Shown: piece by piece, positions 12,334 through 22,690 of the stretch
How the letters are laid out: the number at the start of each line of letters is the position of its first letter
How positions within the stretch are numbered: the first letter of the stretch is position 1
NCBI GenBank assembly: GCA_015680685.1
Contig: MNCI01003943.1
Coordinates: 130,818 to 194,817 of the forward strand
Direction of reading: 5' to 3'
DNA: 64,000 nt
DNA from: Gnetum montanum
Lineage: Eukaryota > Streptophyta > Gnetopsida > Gnetales > Gnetaceae
Position numbers and translations under genes: made by a program
The notes under the pieces: generated by a model
What the model saw: only the letters and a program-made list of their open reading frames with translations
Databases searched by the model: none
What the model was told of the DNA's origin: nothing

Positions 12334-13340
12334 AAATCATGATCCAAGGACCATTTAGAACCATGGACTAACTACAACATGAATTGGATGATGAACCTTG
12401 AAGCCACAACACATGGAAAGTCATGGATCATCACTGAATGTACCATATGTTTGTGATGTGAGTCAGAAGATACATTTCCATTGATTTCACGAACAAGGGA
12501 TCAAGCATGCAACCAACAAAATTATTTCATGGATATCATTAACCGATGAAGATTTGAACATACCTCATCAAGATTCATTAATTACAAGAGATGTTGGTAA
12601 GACAATGATACACCGGTCCAAGTAACTCTTACCCATCTTAATACTATAACAATTAATTGATTAGGGTCATTGTTAAATTTCTTTTAAGAAAGTTAGTAAC
12701 CATGACCTGAATTGATCTTATTTTGTTGAAATTCAGTATCCAAGTAATTTCGAAGATTCCAAGTTACCATATGTCATCCTAGAAATGCCAATTCAACAAA
12801 ATAAGCTAGTTTGGTCCTTTTAATTCTTGAAAAATAGACTTCATTTTTGAACCCTAAAACTATGTCCAATGTGTAGTACTCATTGAGATGATTCTAATGG
12901 TACAAATTTCGTCTCAAATGGACTTACGATTTTCGAGACATCAATGTTTAAAGTTTCTCATTATACATGCATTAAAATAATATTAAATCATTATTATTAT
13001 TTCAAAATTAAAAAAAATTAGAAAATGTCAACATTTTAGGATCAGGAATCAACCTAAAGTCGTCATTTATCCATACCAAACCTTCACCTTTTCATCGGTT
13101 GAATCGCCAGCTTAACTGCCAAAGTAAGGTGCAATAAAATAATAATAATAAGTTTAAAAAAATTTTAAAGTGGGAGGTTGTGGGTTCAAACCCAAACCCC
13201 TACTCTAAGCATATATATATATATATATATTAAAAATAATAATAAAAATTTAGTGAGAGATCATGGGCTCAAACCTTGACCCCTGACTTTAAAAATCCAT
13301 TTATCTTTAATAAAATAATAATAATACTACTACTAATTCA
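12334..13340 (+). other. Element G leader region with tRNA-promoter-like pieces
   Basis: Noncoding. An (AT)n run lies at about 13208-13231. Two box-B-like sites with flanking similarity (GTGGGTTCAAACCC at about 13169-13182 and ATGGGCTCAAACCTTG at about 13262-13277) lie about 93 bp apart. They may be SINE fragments or chance. Confidence 0.4.
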
Positions 13341-14210
13341 TATTTTTTTAAAAAATTAATTTTGCAAGCCATGCTAGCCATGCAAAGGTTGAATAGGCCC
13401 AACAAGAGCTGCACATGCCCAACAAGCCATGCAGGCCCTAGCCCAGCAGGAGCCACACAAGCCCTGTAGGCCATGCTGGCTACACTGGCCCCAGAGGCCA
13501 TGTTGCCCTATTCCAACCACACGTCAGGCTGATCTGCAACCCACGTGCTAATCTGCAACCTAACGTCACTATGCCAACACCACCAATTACCTGCCCCCAT
13601 TGCTCTGCTATTAGTTGTGCATCTATTGCCATCACTCCTCTATGCACATTTCCCACTACACCTACTACCTACCCACGTGTTTCCCTGCAACTACCATTCC
13701 TAAAACCCATGACCTTTTCTTGCCTATTGTATGTCGTTTTCATCGCTAATAACTACCTCTAGCACCGTCGATAACTCTCTCCAACACCACCTATAACTGC
13801 CTTCAACATTGCTGATAACCACCTCCAACATAGTAGAAAACTGCCTCCTCAAACACTACTAAAAATCGCCTCTATGTGTGCAAGGCTAGTCAAGAGCTGC
13901 GTTGGCCCTAACACAAGGTGCACTAGCCCATAACAAGGCCATGCAGACCCTGAGACCAACCTTGTTGGCCTAGGGAGGGCTGCAAGAACCATGGAATGGG
14001 CTGTGCATGCCATGTGAAGGGCCATGCAAGCCTCAGGAGGGCTACGTAGGCCCCAAGAAGGGCTAAATAAGCCAAGAAAAGGGCTATGCAAGCCTTGAAA
14101 AAGGGTAGCGTAGGCCATGAAAAAGGGCTACATGGGCCCTAAAAAAGGCTATGTGCGCCTAGGGATAGGTCATGCATGTCCTAAAAGGGGACCGCACAAG
14201 CCTAGGTTGT
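13341..14210 (+). repeat. GC-rich degenerate repeat array in element G
   Basis: Sharp change to GC-rich sequence made of variants of AGGCCATGC and AGGGCTATGNAAGCC. On the right half (about 13900-14200) units of about 25-30 bp are spaced as GGCC-N-AAGAAGGGCTA-type blocks. ORFs here (13307-13501, 13849-14118 minus) are low-complexity readings of the repeat and resemble no protein. Confidence 0.55.
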
Positions 14211-14548
14211 GCCACCCAACACAACCCTTTTCTATCGATTTCATCATCGCCACCAATGTTCACCTCCATCTACTGCATTGTTTGCCTCATCTATGTCCTT
14301 GCCCATCATCGCCCATCACTTAGCCATCTGGTAGCCACCTAGGCCACCACTAGTATGCCACTATGCCATTGTTGCCATTCGTAAAAAAATGACAAATTCT
14401 CCATTATATGATGGAAAATTTTCAATTGCCCATCAACTAATGAAAAAATTTGAAACTCCTATCATTTGATGGAGAATTTAAATTTTCATCGTTGAATCGT
14501 TAGTTTAAAGTAGAAATTTGAAATGAAAATTTTCAAAATTGAATTTGG

Positions 14549-14650
14549 TGCCCTAGTAACCACAACAATAAAAGTTCTATAATTAAGCATGTTTGCCCTG
14601 GACTAGAATTGAGATGGGTGACCTCTCGAGAAGTTTTCTTTTTCACGCCA
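14549..14650 (+). ncRNA. 5S rRNA-derived pseudogene segment
   Basis: The stretch AATTAAGCATG...AGATGGGTGACCTC...GAAGT (14581-14632) matches the second half of plant 5S rRNA. It includes the box A (AGTTAAGCGTGCTTGGG) and box C (GGATGGGTGACCTC) parts of the RNA polymerase III internal promoter. It continues to a CACGCC like the CACCC end of 5S. The 5' half (GGTGCC at about 14549 to TTCTAT at 14580) is shorter than in 5S and only weakly alike, as if about 20 bp were deleted. Total about 100 bp against the usual 120. It lies inside G, unlike Cassandra elements, where 5S lies in the LTR. Not expected to give a functional 5S rRNA. Confidence 0.62.
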
Positions 14651-15381
14651 AAGGTCTTAGACTCCAGAAGCCATAACTTTTGATTTCAAAAGCCTTTTTC
14701 GATGAACAAAGAGTCATTTCTTATATATTTCAACCTTCCAAACCCAATGGTATTGTCAAATCTATGTCAAGGAACTCAAAAAATTATTTTTTACTCCTTG
14801 CTTGATATCGTGCCTCGAGATCCTCAAAAGTTTAATTTTGGCATCACTATATGAATAGTCAATTCTAATATTTTTCACCCTTCTAAACTCAATGGTGTGG
14901 TCAGATTTATCATCTAGGCATCTAATAATTTGATTAATTCATAAATGCAACCCTTTGACTTTAATATTTAGTGCATAACCCTTACATATAATCTTAAAAT
15001 CACTATGGCATGTCATTAATTACACTACCAAAGTGAGTGTTCTTAAGGGAGGTAGCAAGGCTACTAAGAATTAGATAATATAGTTACATATTACTAGAAT
15101 TATATGATGTCATTAAATATTCCTAAAACTAGATACCGTAATTATAAGAATTGATAATGTAGTTATTCAATTAATTATCAGTCGATATATTAGTTAATGA
15201 TCAATTGATGCATTAGTTGAAGAATTAGTTGAATAAACAAAAGAATCTTTAACCATTAAGAAAAGCGTATATTAATCCATCCTATAATCAAAACATAGGG
15301 CAAAACAATATGGAAACTCAAAATGTCATTTCGATGACTATGATACTCATGACGAGAAATGATCCAAACAAGAATCTAAGA
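14651..15381 (+). other. Element G noncoding stretch before the gene fragment
   Basis: AT-rich, no ORF of note. It contains two related sentences, ATATTTCAACCTTCCAAACCCAATGG (about 14726-14751) and ATTTTTCACCCTTCTAAACTCAATGG (about 14870-14895), about 145 bp apart, suggesting an old duplication. Could include 5' UTR of the captured gene. Confidence 0.4.
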
Positions 15382-16019
15382 ATGAGAATGAAAGTTGCAA
15401 CATACAACGTGCTTCCAAGATCACTAGTGAGTGAGAAACAACATCCACTATGTCCATCATGGGCCTTGGATTAACATGAATATCTATATCCACACATCTT
15501 AGTAGAGTTAAAAGATTTGGATGCTGATGTCTTGTGCTTACAAGAAATCTTACCATGGGAGTTTCTATATCAATTCCAACTAGACTTGGAAAAGATGGGA
15601 TACATAGGTATCTATAAGCAAAAAGGTTCTTATGGGAGTTCTTCGTTTGAGCCATATAGATTAGCATATTGCAGAAATCACAACATGGATGGCTGTGTGA
15701 TCTCTTATAAAGAAGCCAAGTTTGAATTGGTACAAAGATTCAAATGGAGCTTAGAAAATATGATTTTTAAAATTCCAGAACTTCAAGAGATGGACAAGAA
15801 GGAACAGTTAAGATTTTGGAAAAATCACATAGCCTTGGCAGTGATTCTAAAAGTTCATCTATCAAGAGGATGTGTATGTGTGGTTAACACACATTTGATT
15901 GCCAAACCAACATGTTCAAATGTTAGACTATATCAAGGAGCATATTTAATTAAGCATATAGAAGAAATTTTAAAGAATAGATTATTACCAAGTTATACCA
16001 ATTCATTTCTGATGAGTGG
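15382..16019 (+). pseudogene. Captured CCR4-like mRNA deadenylase fragment, 5' part
   Basis: One frame from 15382 (MRMKVATYNVL) to 16019 with a single in-frame stop at 15472-15474. It reads as the exonuclease-endonuclease-phosphatase domain of CCR4-type deadenylases, the catalytic subunits that shorten mRNA poly(A) tails. Seen in order: ATYNVL, CPSWAL, DADVLCLQE (catalytic Glu kept), a GCV-SYKEAKFELV block and VVNTHL (His kept). Plant CCR4 genes have introns, but none is visible, which points to a retro-copied mRNA. The frame is cut by element J at 16020 and resumes unchanged at 19032 if J and one TSD copy are removed. Sense orientation in G. The N-terminal regulatory part of the protein is missing. 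Confidence 0.82.
16015..16019 (+). repeat. Target-site duplication of element J (left), ATTTC
   Basis: ATTTC before the LTR start; identical ATTTC at 19027-19031. Confidence 0.9.
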
Positions 16020-16797
16020 TGAGGTACCCCCTACACTCAACCATATGAATACGAGCGTTTCACACATGATTTGGTCGAACTTCGCAGACAGACTAGTTGT
16101 GGTATCTAGATAGTTATCCTTAGGTTGCAGTTCGTTGTCTTCCCACTTGGACTAGTATTAGCTTTGTCATGTATGGTTTAGTCCAGAGTGAGGTGTATGA
16201 TGTGTTCCTATGCTAATGCTACTCTTGGGTATAATGGAAGGTAATATTAACTAAGCTACAAGAGGAAGGATGAGAGAGAATCTAAACAGGCCTAAGTGCA
16301 ATGAGCATTCATTCCTTAATCATCTGTATACATCCTAAACTTCATGCACAATTACCACTAGGATTACCAAGCGCATGGCTTAAGTATGCTACTGGGTTAC
16401 TAAGTAGTCACACTTAAATGCTCATGATTAAGTCGTACTCATTCGACGTTACTAGGAGATAAGGGTGAAGAGAGATTAATTATCTAGGAAAGCATTTAAA
16501 CATTAATAGTAATTAATTCCTATTTAGCTTATTCCATATGCTACAAGGTTTATTAGAAAGTTCATCTTTATTATCGTACACAAATGTGTGCTTAGATACA
16601 ATTTTCTCGAGTAGAGATCCGTTCACTTTAAGACTCCTATTGCGGGCACATGGAAATTATTCTAACTCTGGAATGGTAAAACTACTATAGTTTAGCTAAG
16701 GGTCTAAGTCTAGATGAGTTAACAAGGGAAAGCCACCTCTTATTTATAGATGTTGTGGTAGGCCACGATATCGCGTACGCGATATCACAGCTCATCA
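16020..16797 (-). mobile_element. Element J 3' LTR with perfect 20-bp palindrome
   Basis: On the plus strand TGATGAGTGGTGAGG...CAGCTCATCA. Minus-sense U3 has the perfect palindrome GATATCGCGTACGCGATATC at 16767-16786 and a TATA box at 16741-16748. On the minus strand a TTTAGTCATGAGGGTA purine tract (16798-16813) abuts the LTR. Confidence 0.88.
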
Positions 16798-18228
16798 TAC
16801 CCTCATGACTAAATGAAAACTCGTCCTCAAGTTCCTTACAAAATATTGGGAAGGTATGGGATTATTGACTTGAATGATACTAATGGTGAATGGGGTGACA
16901 TGTGAACATATCATTATTACAACACATGTCAAAATTAGTGTTCATGATAACAAGAGTGAACACTATACACATTTGACATCCAGCCTTATTTGGCAGCTGG
17001 GAGAGAAGAGAGAGAGAAAGAAAAGAAGAAGAAATTTTTTGTTGCCGATGCCATGATTGTGCCTTTCGTTGTTCATCTATAAGTGCGTCATCAATCTTGT
17101 TCTATGCATAACTACTCTAGCACCAGTCCATTCCAAGTGTTTCCTCCAGATCCAATCCATTTGTGTATGATTGCCATCTGCACACACAACACAGTCTTAT
17201 ATTAGCAAGGGTAAATGAATCACAATGCAGTTGATACCTTGCCTCAGTGTAAGGTCCATTAACTAAGTTGTGATATGGCTAATGCGGATCTGGAGATATA
17301 ATACTGGTGACTACCCGAGGTGTACGGGTTAAGAGAAAATTGAAAAAATTGGACCAAGACCCCCATGACTAAGAGTGAACCTCCGGTAGTGATAGAATGA
17401 AAAAAGATAAGGAATAAGAAAGATGGAGAAAAAGAAACAACGGAAATGCTGATGAAATGGATGTGAGAGATGGAGAGGAACAAAATGAATGTTGATTGCA
17501 AAAATGTTTAAGGGAAAGAAATTAACTGATGCACCAAGTAGGAATGCCAGTGGATCCTCTCCAAAGCAGGCTCATGTCCATAATGCCCTAACAATCCCAC
17601 ATTCAAAGAGTCTGTAGGCTCTAGAAATGTCATTTTCCCAAAAGAAAATAATGCATCAACCAACATATGGACAATTGATATAATTGGAAATGAGGTGGAA
17701 AAGGGAGAAAGAATGATGCAGAGAAGAGAATGGAATGGAGTCCCAAGAATAAGGTGGTGTACAGCCCCTTGTGTATTAATGGTTAATGTGACTTAGTAGA
17801 TCTCATTCCAAATCCAGCCTTAAACAATTCACATTTAGTGACTTCTCATTAATACATTTGGCTAATCCATCCCCCTGAAGTAACAAGAATGCTTCTACCA
17901 ACAAGTCACCACCATTCCAATGAAACAAGAAAGGAGAAAGTAGGAAGCGAGGAAGGGCCTTAGTTAGAGGAAACTTGTTTGTTTAGTTCCATAACCAGTG
18001 CTTGTAGCCCAGATGATTATTTCATCTAAGGGGTGTGCTTTGAATTCTCACTTTTCACTTTCTGTTTTTTTTCCTTTTTTCTTTTTTTGCATGAGAACCA
18101 CACCATGCAAAGACTTATTATTATATGAATACGAATATGAGCATTTCACGCACGATCTAGTTGATACATATTCGTATGGTTACCATGAGAACCACACCAT
18201 GACACGTATTCGTATGGTTGAGTGAAGT
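16798..18228 (-). other. Element J internal region (spacer only)
   Basis: Noncoding. A purine run lies at about 16998-17035 (plus strand GAGAGAAGAGAGAGAG...). Spacer-homologous sequence is at about 17540-17640 and a pyrimidine run at about 18055-18090. The end nearest the 5' LTR is rearranged (18090-18228), and no primer-binding site like TGGCGCC is found there. Confidence 0.6.
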
Positions 18229-18262
18229 GTGAGGTACCCCTACACTCAACCATACGAATACG
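18090..18262. repeat. Rearranged snap-back junction at element J 5' LTR
   Basis: CATGAGAACCACACCATG occurs twice (18091-18108 and 18184-18201). A stray piece of LTR end (ATGAATACGAATATGAGCATTTCACGCACGATC) sits at 18125-18157. An inverted copy of the LTR end (CGTATTCGTATGGTTGAGTG at about 18205-18224) faces the true LTR sequence CACTCAACCATACGAATACG (about 18244-18263), a perfect stem of about 20 bp with a loop near 19 nt. Confidence 0.8.
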
Positions 18263-19026
18263 AGCATTTCACGCACGATCTGGTCAAACTCTGCAGACGG
18301 ACTAGTTGTGGTATCTAGACAGTTATCCTTAGGTCGCAATTCACTATCTTCCCACCTGGACTAGTATTAGCTTTGTCACATATGGTTTAGTCCAAAGTGA
18401 GGTGTATGATGTGTTCCTATGCTAATGCTACTCCTGGGTATAATGGAAGGTAATATTAACTAAGCTATGAGAGGAAGGGTGAAAGAGAATCTAAACTAGC
18501 CTAAGTACGATGAGCATCTGTTCCTTAATCATCCGTATACATCCTAAACTTCGTGCACGACTACCACTGGGATTACCAAGTGCATGGCTTAAGTACGCTA
18601 CTAGGTTACCAAGTAGTCACACTTAAATGCTCGTGATTAAGTTGTACTCATTTGGCATTACTGGGAGATCAGGGTGAAGAGAGATTAATTATCTAGGAAA
18701 GCATTTAAACATTAACAGTAATTAATTCCTATTTAGCTTAGTCCATATGCTGCAAGGTTTATCAAAAAGTTAGTCTTTATTGCCGTACACAAATGTGTGC
18801 TCAGGTACAATTTGCTCAAGTAGAGATCCGTTCACTTTAAGACTCCTACTACAGGCACATGGAAATTATTCTAACTCTAGAATGGTAAAACTGCTATAGT
18901 TTGGCTAAGGGTCTAAGTCTAGATGAGTGAACAAGGGAAAGTTGCCTCTTATTTATAGATGTTGTGGCAGGCCACGATATCAGGTAAGCGATATCGTGGG
19001 GGCGAACGTGATATCGCGGCTCATCA
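18229..19026 (-). mobile_element. Element J 5' LTR
   Basis: Collinear with 16020-16797, but the plus-strand start TGATGAGTGG is replaced by the rearranged AGTGAAGTG and collinearity begins at GTGAGGTACCCC. GATATC palindromes lie at 18975-18996 and again near 19007-19018. It ends GGCTCATCA at 19026. Confidence 0.82.
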
Positions 19027-19031
19027 ATTTC
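19027..19031 (+). repeat. Target-site duplication of element J (right), ATTTC
   Basis: Second copy of the 5-bp duplication at 16015-16019. Confidence 0.9.
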
Positions 19032-19543
19032 CATTTATTCTTTGTGGAAACTTTAATGCAAAAGTTGGAAGTAGCATTTATCAATTCTTAAAATATGGAT
19101 CTATAAAGAAATCTTTGAAAGATGAACCTGACTTAAAGAAGATGTTTCCATCAATTTAGCATGCAATTCCATTAGCCATTGCATATTCTATTTACTTTGA
19201 ATCTTCAGTAGATAAATTAGATTCTAGAATTTAGAAATAGATGATGCTGATGGATAGCACTCATCAAGAATTGCAATTTACAAATTACTCATCAATGATT
19301 AATGAAGATGGGTCAACAACATTTTTCATTGAGACTTTGGATTATATTTGGTACAATGCCCGATTCTTTCAAGTTACCAATTTACTAAAGTTTTTTTCTA
19401 AAGAAGAAGTTGAGAAGAATCAAGATCAAGCCTTTCCATCTTGAACAAGACCATTTGACCATATACCACTTATGGTAGAATTACAATTACTCCCATCAGT
19501 TCATAAGGTTGATCAACATCAAGATCTCACTCTTACTTTTATT
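19032..19543 (+). pseudogene. Captured CCR4-like mRNA deadenylase fragment, 3' part
   Basis: Continues the frame broken at 16019. Motifs in order: FILCGNFNAKVGSSIYQFL (catalytic G-D-F-N motif with Asp changed to Asn, about 19038-19062), a LPLAIAYS-like block, LQFTNYSSMI, FIETLDYIWY and RPFDHIPLMVEL with the C-terminal catalytic Asp-His pair. A handful of stops lie in one frame (near 19157, 19213, 19219, 19442 and at the end) and no frameshift. Ordered domain, absence of introns and single frame support an mRNA-derived capture. The Asp-to-Asn change and the stops mean it cannot be an active enzyme now. It could still make sense RNA from the G LTR. Confidence 0.82.
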
Positions 19544-19953
19544 TGATTGATTTTATTATTTTATTCATTGTTTAATTTATATTTCAATTAGATAAGTAAA
19601 ATATCTATGATAATGAAAATTGGAAATAAAAAATTTTCCCTACCTTCACTTGGGTAACTAGATCCAAGTTGCACTTTGTATGATCCTAGTTAGGATTGGT
19701 TTTTGGTGGTTGATAAATCTTTAATTCATCTTTTGTCATTATCATAGAAAATGAAGTATTAATAAAGTAATATTTAATTTTCCATATATTTTTCTCACAT
19801 ATATTTTTTTACAAAATAAGCAAGACACAACTTCAAGTTCAAAGGAAAAATTGAATTATTGGAGCATAGGATCATGAAAGGAAGCATTGGAGTTGGAAAA
19901 TGATAAAGAACATGGATTCGTTTGAGGATGAACAAAACCTAAGGGGGATAGAT
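19544..19953 (+). other. Element G 3' region and polypurine tract
   Basis: AT-rich sequence that may include 3' UTR of the captured gene; no clear poly(A). From about 19905 the wording TGGATTCGTTTGAGGATGAACAAAACC and the tract AAGGGGGATAGA (19941-19952) are typical of the end of a chromovirus pol region and its PPT. This suggests the original pol 3' end was retained. Confidence 0.6.
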
Positions 19954-20526
19954 TGTTACATCCCCATCCCCAAATGATGCTGCTGCCTAATGAAGATAGT
20001 GTCTCTTCATAACAAGTGTTATTCTTATCTTAACAAGACCTGAAAGGGTAGTTGTGATTAAGACCTAAAAGGGCATGTTGTAATAATGGACATGTTTCTT
20101 GAGGTAACCTTTTGAGGTTTGACCAAATGCATTTATACCTAGGGTTAAAGGTTGTGCTGGCATGGAGTGGCAGAGCTAGTACAAGCAAGTCACAAGAAGC
20201 TAGGAAGTGGGATAGGAAGTGGACTGGACATCCCTTCTGGCTAGGTTATAGGCCTAACCATGGTGGTAGTGCTGGATTTCCTCTAAGGGATAGATAGCAA
20301 AGGAAGAAAACCCCAAGGAACACTCTCAAAGCACAATCCAAATACGCTATTCCATATCAATAAAACATTCTTTTCTTTGTCCTTCTGCATTTTTCCAATT
20401 ATTTCCCTTATAGATAATGTTAAATATCGCATATATTTTGTATTTTGTATATTTTCTTCATATGCATGATGTCTAATATATCATATATTTGACATTTTCC
20501 ATGACATTTAGGGATAGGATGTCATA
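19954..20526 (+). mobile_element. Element G 3' LTR
   Basis: TGTTACATCCCC...GGATGTCATA, collinear with 11745-12319 over the full length with scattered, mostly transition differences, so the insertion is old. Confidence 0.88.
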
Positions 20527-20531
20527 CTCGT
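20527..20531 (+). repeat. Target-site duplication of element G (right), CTCGT
   Basis: Identical to 11740-11744. Confidence 0.9.
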
Positions 20532-22690
20532 GCTAGGAGGAATAGATTCAAGTGAGGAACTCTCTAAGTATCTATAATGCTAATATTATGAATATTATGT
20601 GACAAAGGATTAGTATTTCCAAGCTCCTTAGCTTACTGCTCTTTATCTTTGTCTATTAGATGAATGTATGATTCAGAGGCTATGCTTCCTCTTTTTTCTC
20701 TAATAGTGACATGAGGACCAAGAAATTAATCCAAGATGATCTTCATCCTAGCTTTTCAATTTGCAAGTGTATAATTTCTTGTATCTTTTCTTGATCCATG
20801 ATGGACTCTATGATTTCCTTAACTTCCCTATGATCTAATTCAATTGAATGATTTGGATTAGGAAGAAAATGTGGTAGATCATTAGCTTACTCGTATTCTA
20901 CCATAAGTTTAAACATATCATGTGTAAGTAACAAGCCTAATTCTCTTTTAGCATAGGTTGTGCTAGTTGTGCTACCCCTTGTGCTCGATGTGTGATCTAT
21001 GACCTAGTTGTAGGTTTTGGGACCATGTGAGGTGCTTGTTTCATTGGCTATGTTATGGGCACAATGACTGGGGCAAGCCACACATGTGTGGATTGGACCA
21101 CTACCAAGGATGCCGACAAAACAAGTAGGATGTAAGGTGCCTGAGTCGTTTGTGGCTAAGAGACATGCACTTTGTGAACATAAGGTTGAGCTAGTCTGAT
21201 TACTATTGGCAAAGATGAATGGACAGGCTGCAACAATGCCACAAAGGGCAAGTTAATAGGAGGTATTGCATCATGATGTGTATGTTGTGTCTGGTGCATC
21301 ACTATCACGGGTGTTGACCTAGAAGGTGACACTAGGGCTATGACTATCTCAAGAAAGATAGGTGAATGGGACTACGGGAGGACCAGACAAGGGGTTGTCT
21401 ACTGGAAAATGATGTGGAAGGAGTCCTTGTGCTCAGAACAAGCTTAGAACTCATCCTACTCTCCCTATATGGGCTCCTCATAGTCTGTTCCTACTTCATG
21501 CTCATTTGCTCGAATGAGATGGGAAAGTATCCAATGGTAGGGTTTCATGAGTAGGATGAAGTTGATTGAGGAGGGGACGTGCTCCCATCCATTCCAATTG
21601 ATAAGCTTGTAGCCTCGTTCAGCTTTCATGTCTAAGTGATCTACAAATATCCCTACTTGGATCTTTACACATATGAAGTTATATTATTCATCATTTAGCA
21701 TGGTATACTTTGGGTCTTGGCCATGCAACCTAAGAGATTACCTTGGCTCTACCATAACAAGACTAGCAAGGTTGTCAATCCTGGTTTCTTGTTGGGTAGG
21801 CAAGATGCCAAATGTGCTTGGGATTAATGTTGAAGGTTGTTCAAAGCTCATGTATGGGAATTAAGTTGCAAGAGGGGATTGCAAGGGTTGCTAGTTGTAG
21901 AAAATGGCTAAATTTGTTGGTTGCAAAAAATGGCTAACTTTGGTGATTGTGAAAAATGGTTAACTCTAGTTACTACACTCTCTATTGAGTGCCCAAAATT
22001 TGGCTAACAATGGGAATGTGTATTGCTACACTAAGTTCCAAAGGAACCAACTATTGGGTCCAATATACACCAACCAATTAGTAGATGACACTTGCACCGA
22101 CCTAAAATCTAGCTACTGCTGCCCATGCAGCAGGTCCACAAGGGTGTCACAATCCATGCTAGCCTAAAGCTAGCAATGGTAATATAGAGAGCATACAAGA
22201 CAACGATAATAGATACTGAAGAGGAAAATGGTTCAAGCCCTTCTTCTAGCACTAGAAACTATAGTGATTGAAAACGTCAATAGCTGGAACATCAAGAGGT
22301 CCATAGGCATACAACCTAACCTTAACTCTATATGAGGGCCTGCTAGAGGTGGAGATGGGATGCCCTAAATGGTCTTGTCAATAGAAGAGGGACTTACCAT
22401 ATGTAACTAGGGTGTAGCATGGTTAGCTGCGATGTTGATGCAAAATGGTGTTAAGTGTTCAAATGGTGTTAATGGTGCCAATGGGGTCAAGCGTAGTCAG
22501 GTTTTTGGCAATAACAAGGGTGCCAACATGTAGGGGCTATTGCCCAAGGGTAGTTTTAGGCATGGCTATGTAATGAAATAGTAGAAAACATGAATAACAT
22601 GCTAAAAATAGAAGGAAAGAGAGAGAGAAATAGAACACCACCCCAAATAGGGTTGAGCGTAGTTAACACTAAGAGAGGTTAGAAGGTATG
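20532..22690 (-). pseudogene. Element F gag N-terminal and leader region
   Basis: Continues element F beyond the G insertion. The part 20940-21585 is a second copy of H sequence 29070-29719 (shared run ACACATGTGTGG at 21082-21093 and 29209-29220, and the region down to GAGGAGGGGACGT). In H this lies just upstream of gag on the minus strand, so it encodes gag N-terminus or leader. Plus-strand ORFs here are shadows. A three-unit repeat of about 32 bp (AAAATGGCTAACTTTGGTGATTG type) lies at about 21885-21980. No PBS was recognised next to the LTR. Confidence 0.5.

Larger units (their letters stand above)
16020..19026 (-). mobile_element. Element J: short non-autonomous LTR element
   Basis: A 3.0-kb minus-strand insertion in the CCR4-like frame of G, flanked by ATTTC. 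It has a 3' LTR at 16020-16797, an internal region of about 1.4 kb and a 5' LTR to 19026. The internal part matches only the noncoding spacer of B and C (for example the CTCTCCAAAGCAGGCTC / CCTAACAATCCCACATTC stretch at 17560-17610). Neither gag nor ORF2 is present. It therefore depends wholly on proteins supplied in trans. Confidence 0.88.
11745..20526 (+). mobile_element. Element G: non-autonomous Ty3 (chromovirus-like) LTR retrotransposon carrying host sequence
   Basis: Complete insertion: LTR 11745-12319, PBS 12322-12333, internal region, purine tract 19938-19950, LTR 19954-20526, and perfect 5-bp TSD CTCGT. The TGTxxCATCCCC LTR start, the tRNA-Met primer site and the GAGGATGAACAAAAC...AAGGGGGATAGA sequence before the 3' LTR resemble Tekay/Del-type chromoviruses. 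No gag, protease, RT or integrase is recognisable. The internal region instead holds a GC-rich repeat array, a 5S-rRNA-like segment and a CCR4-like deadenylase fragment in the sense direction. Removing nested element J (16020-19026) leaves about 5.8 kb. It is inserted in element F. Confidence 0.88.

Noticed and set aside
13208-13231. (AT)n tract as a functional site
   Set aside because: Simple microsatellite; common in plant intergenic DNA.
13307-14118. Minus-strand Ala/Leu-rich ORFs in the GC-rich block
   Set aside because: They are readings of short repeats with a biased composition; no protein family recognised.
14549-14650. Functional 5S rRNA gene
   Set aside because: Shortened 5' half, many substitutions, and location inside a retroelement.
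18157-18339. Hairpin at J's 5' LTR as a microRNA precursor
   Set aside because: The stem is made of LTR-end sequence in inverted orientation next to other rearranged LTR scraps; a template-switch product is simpler.
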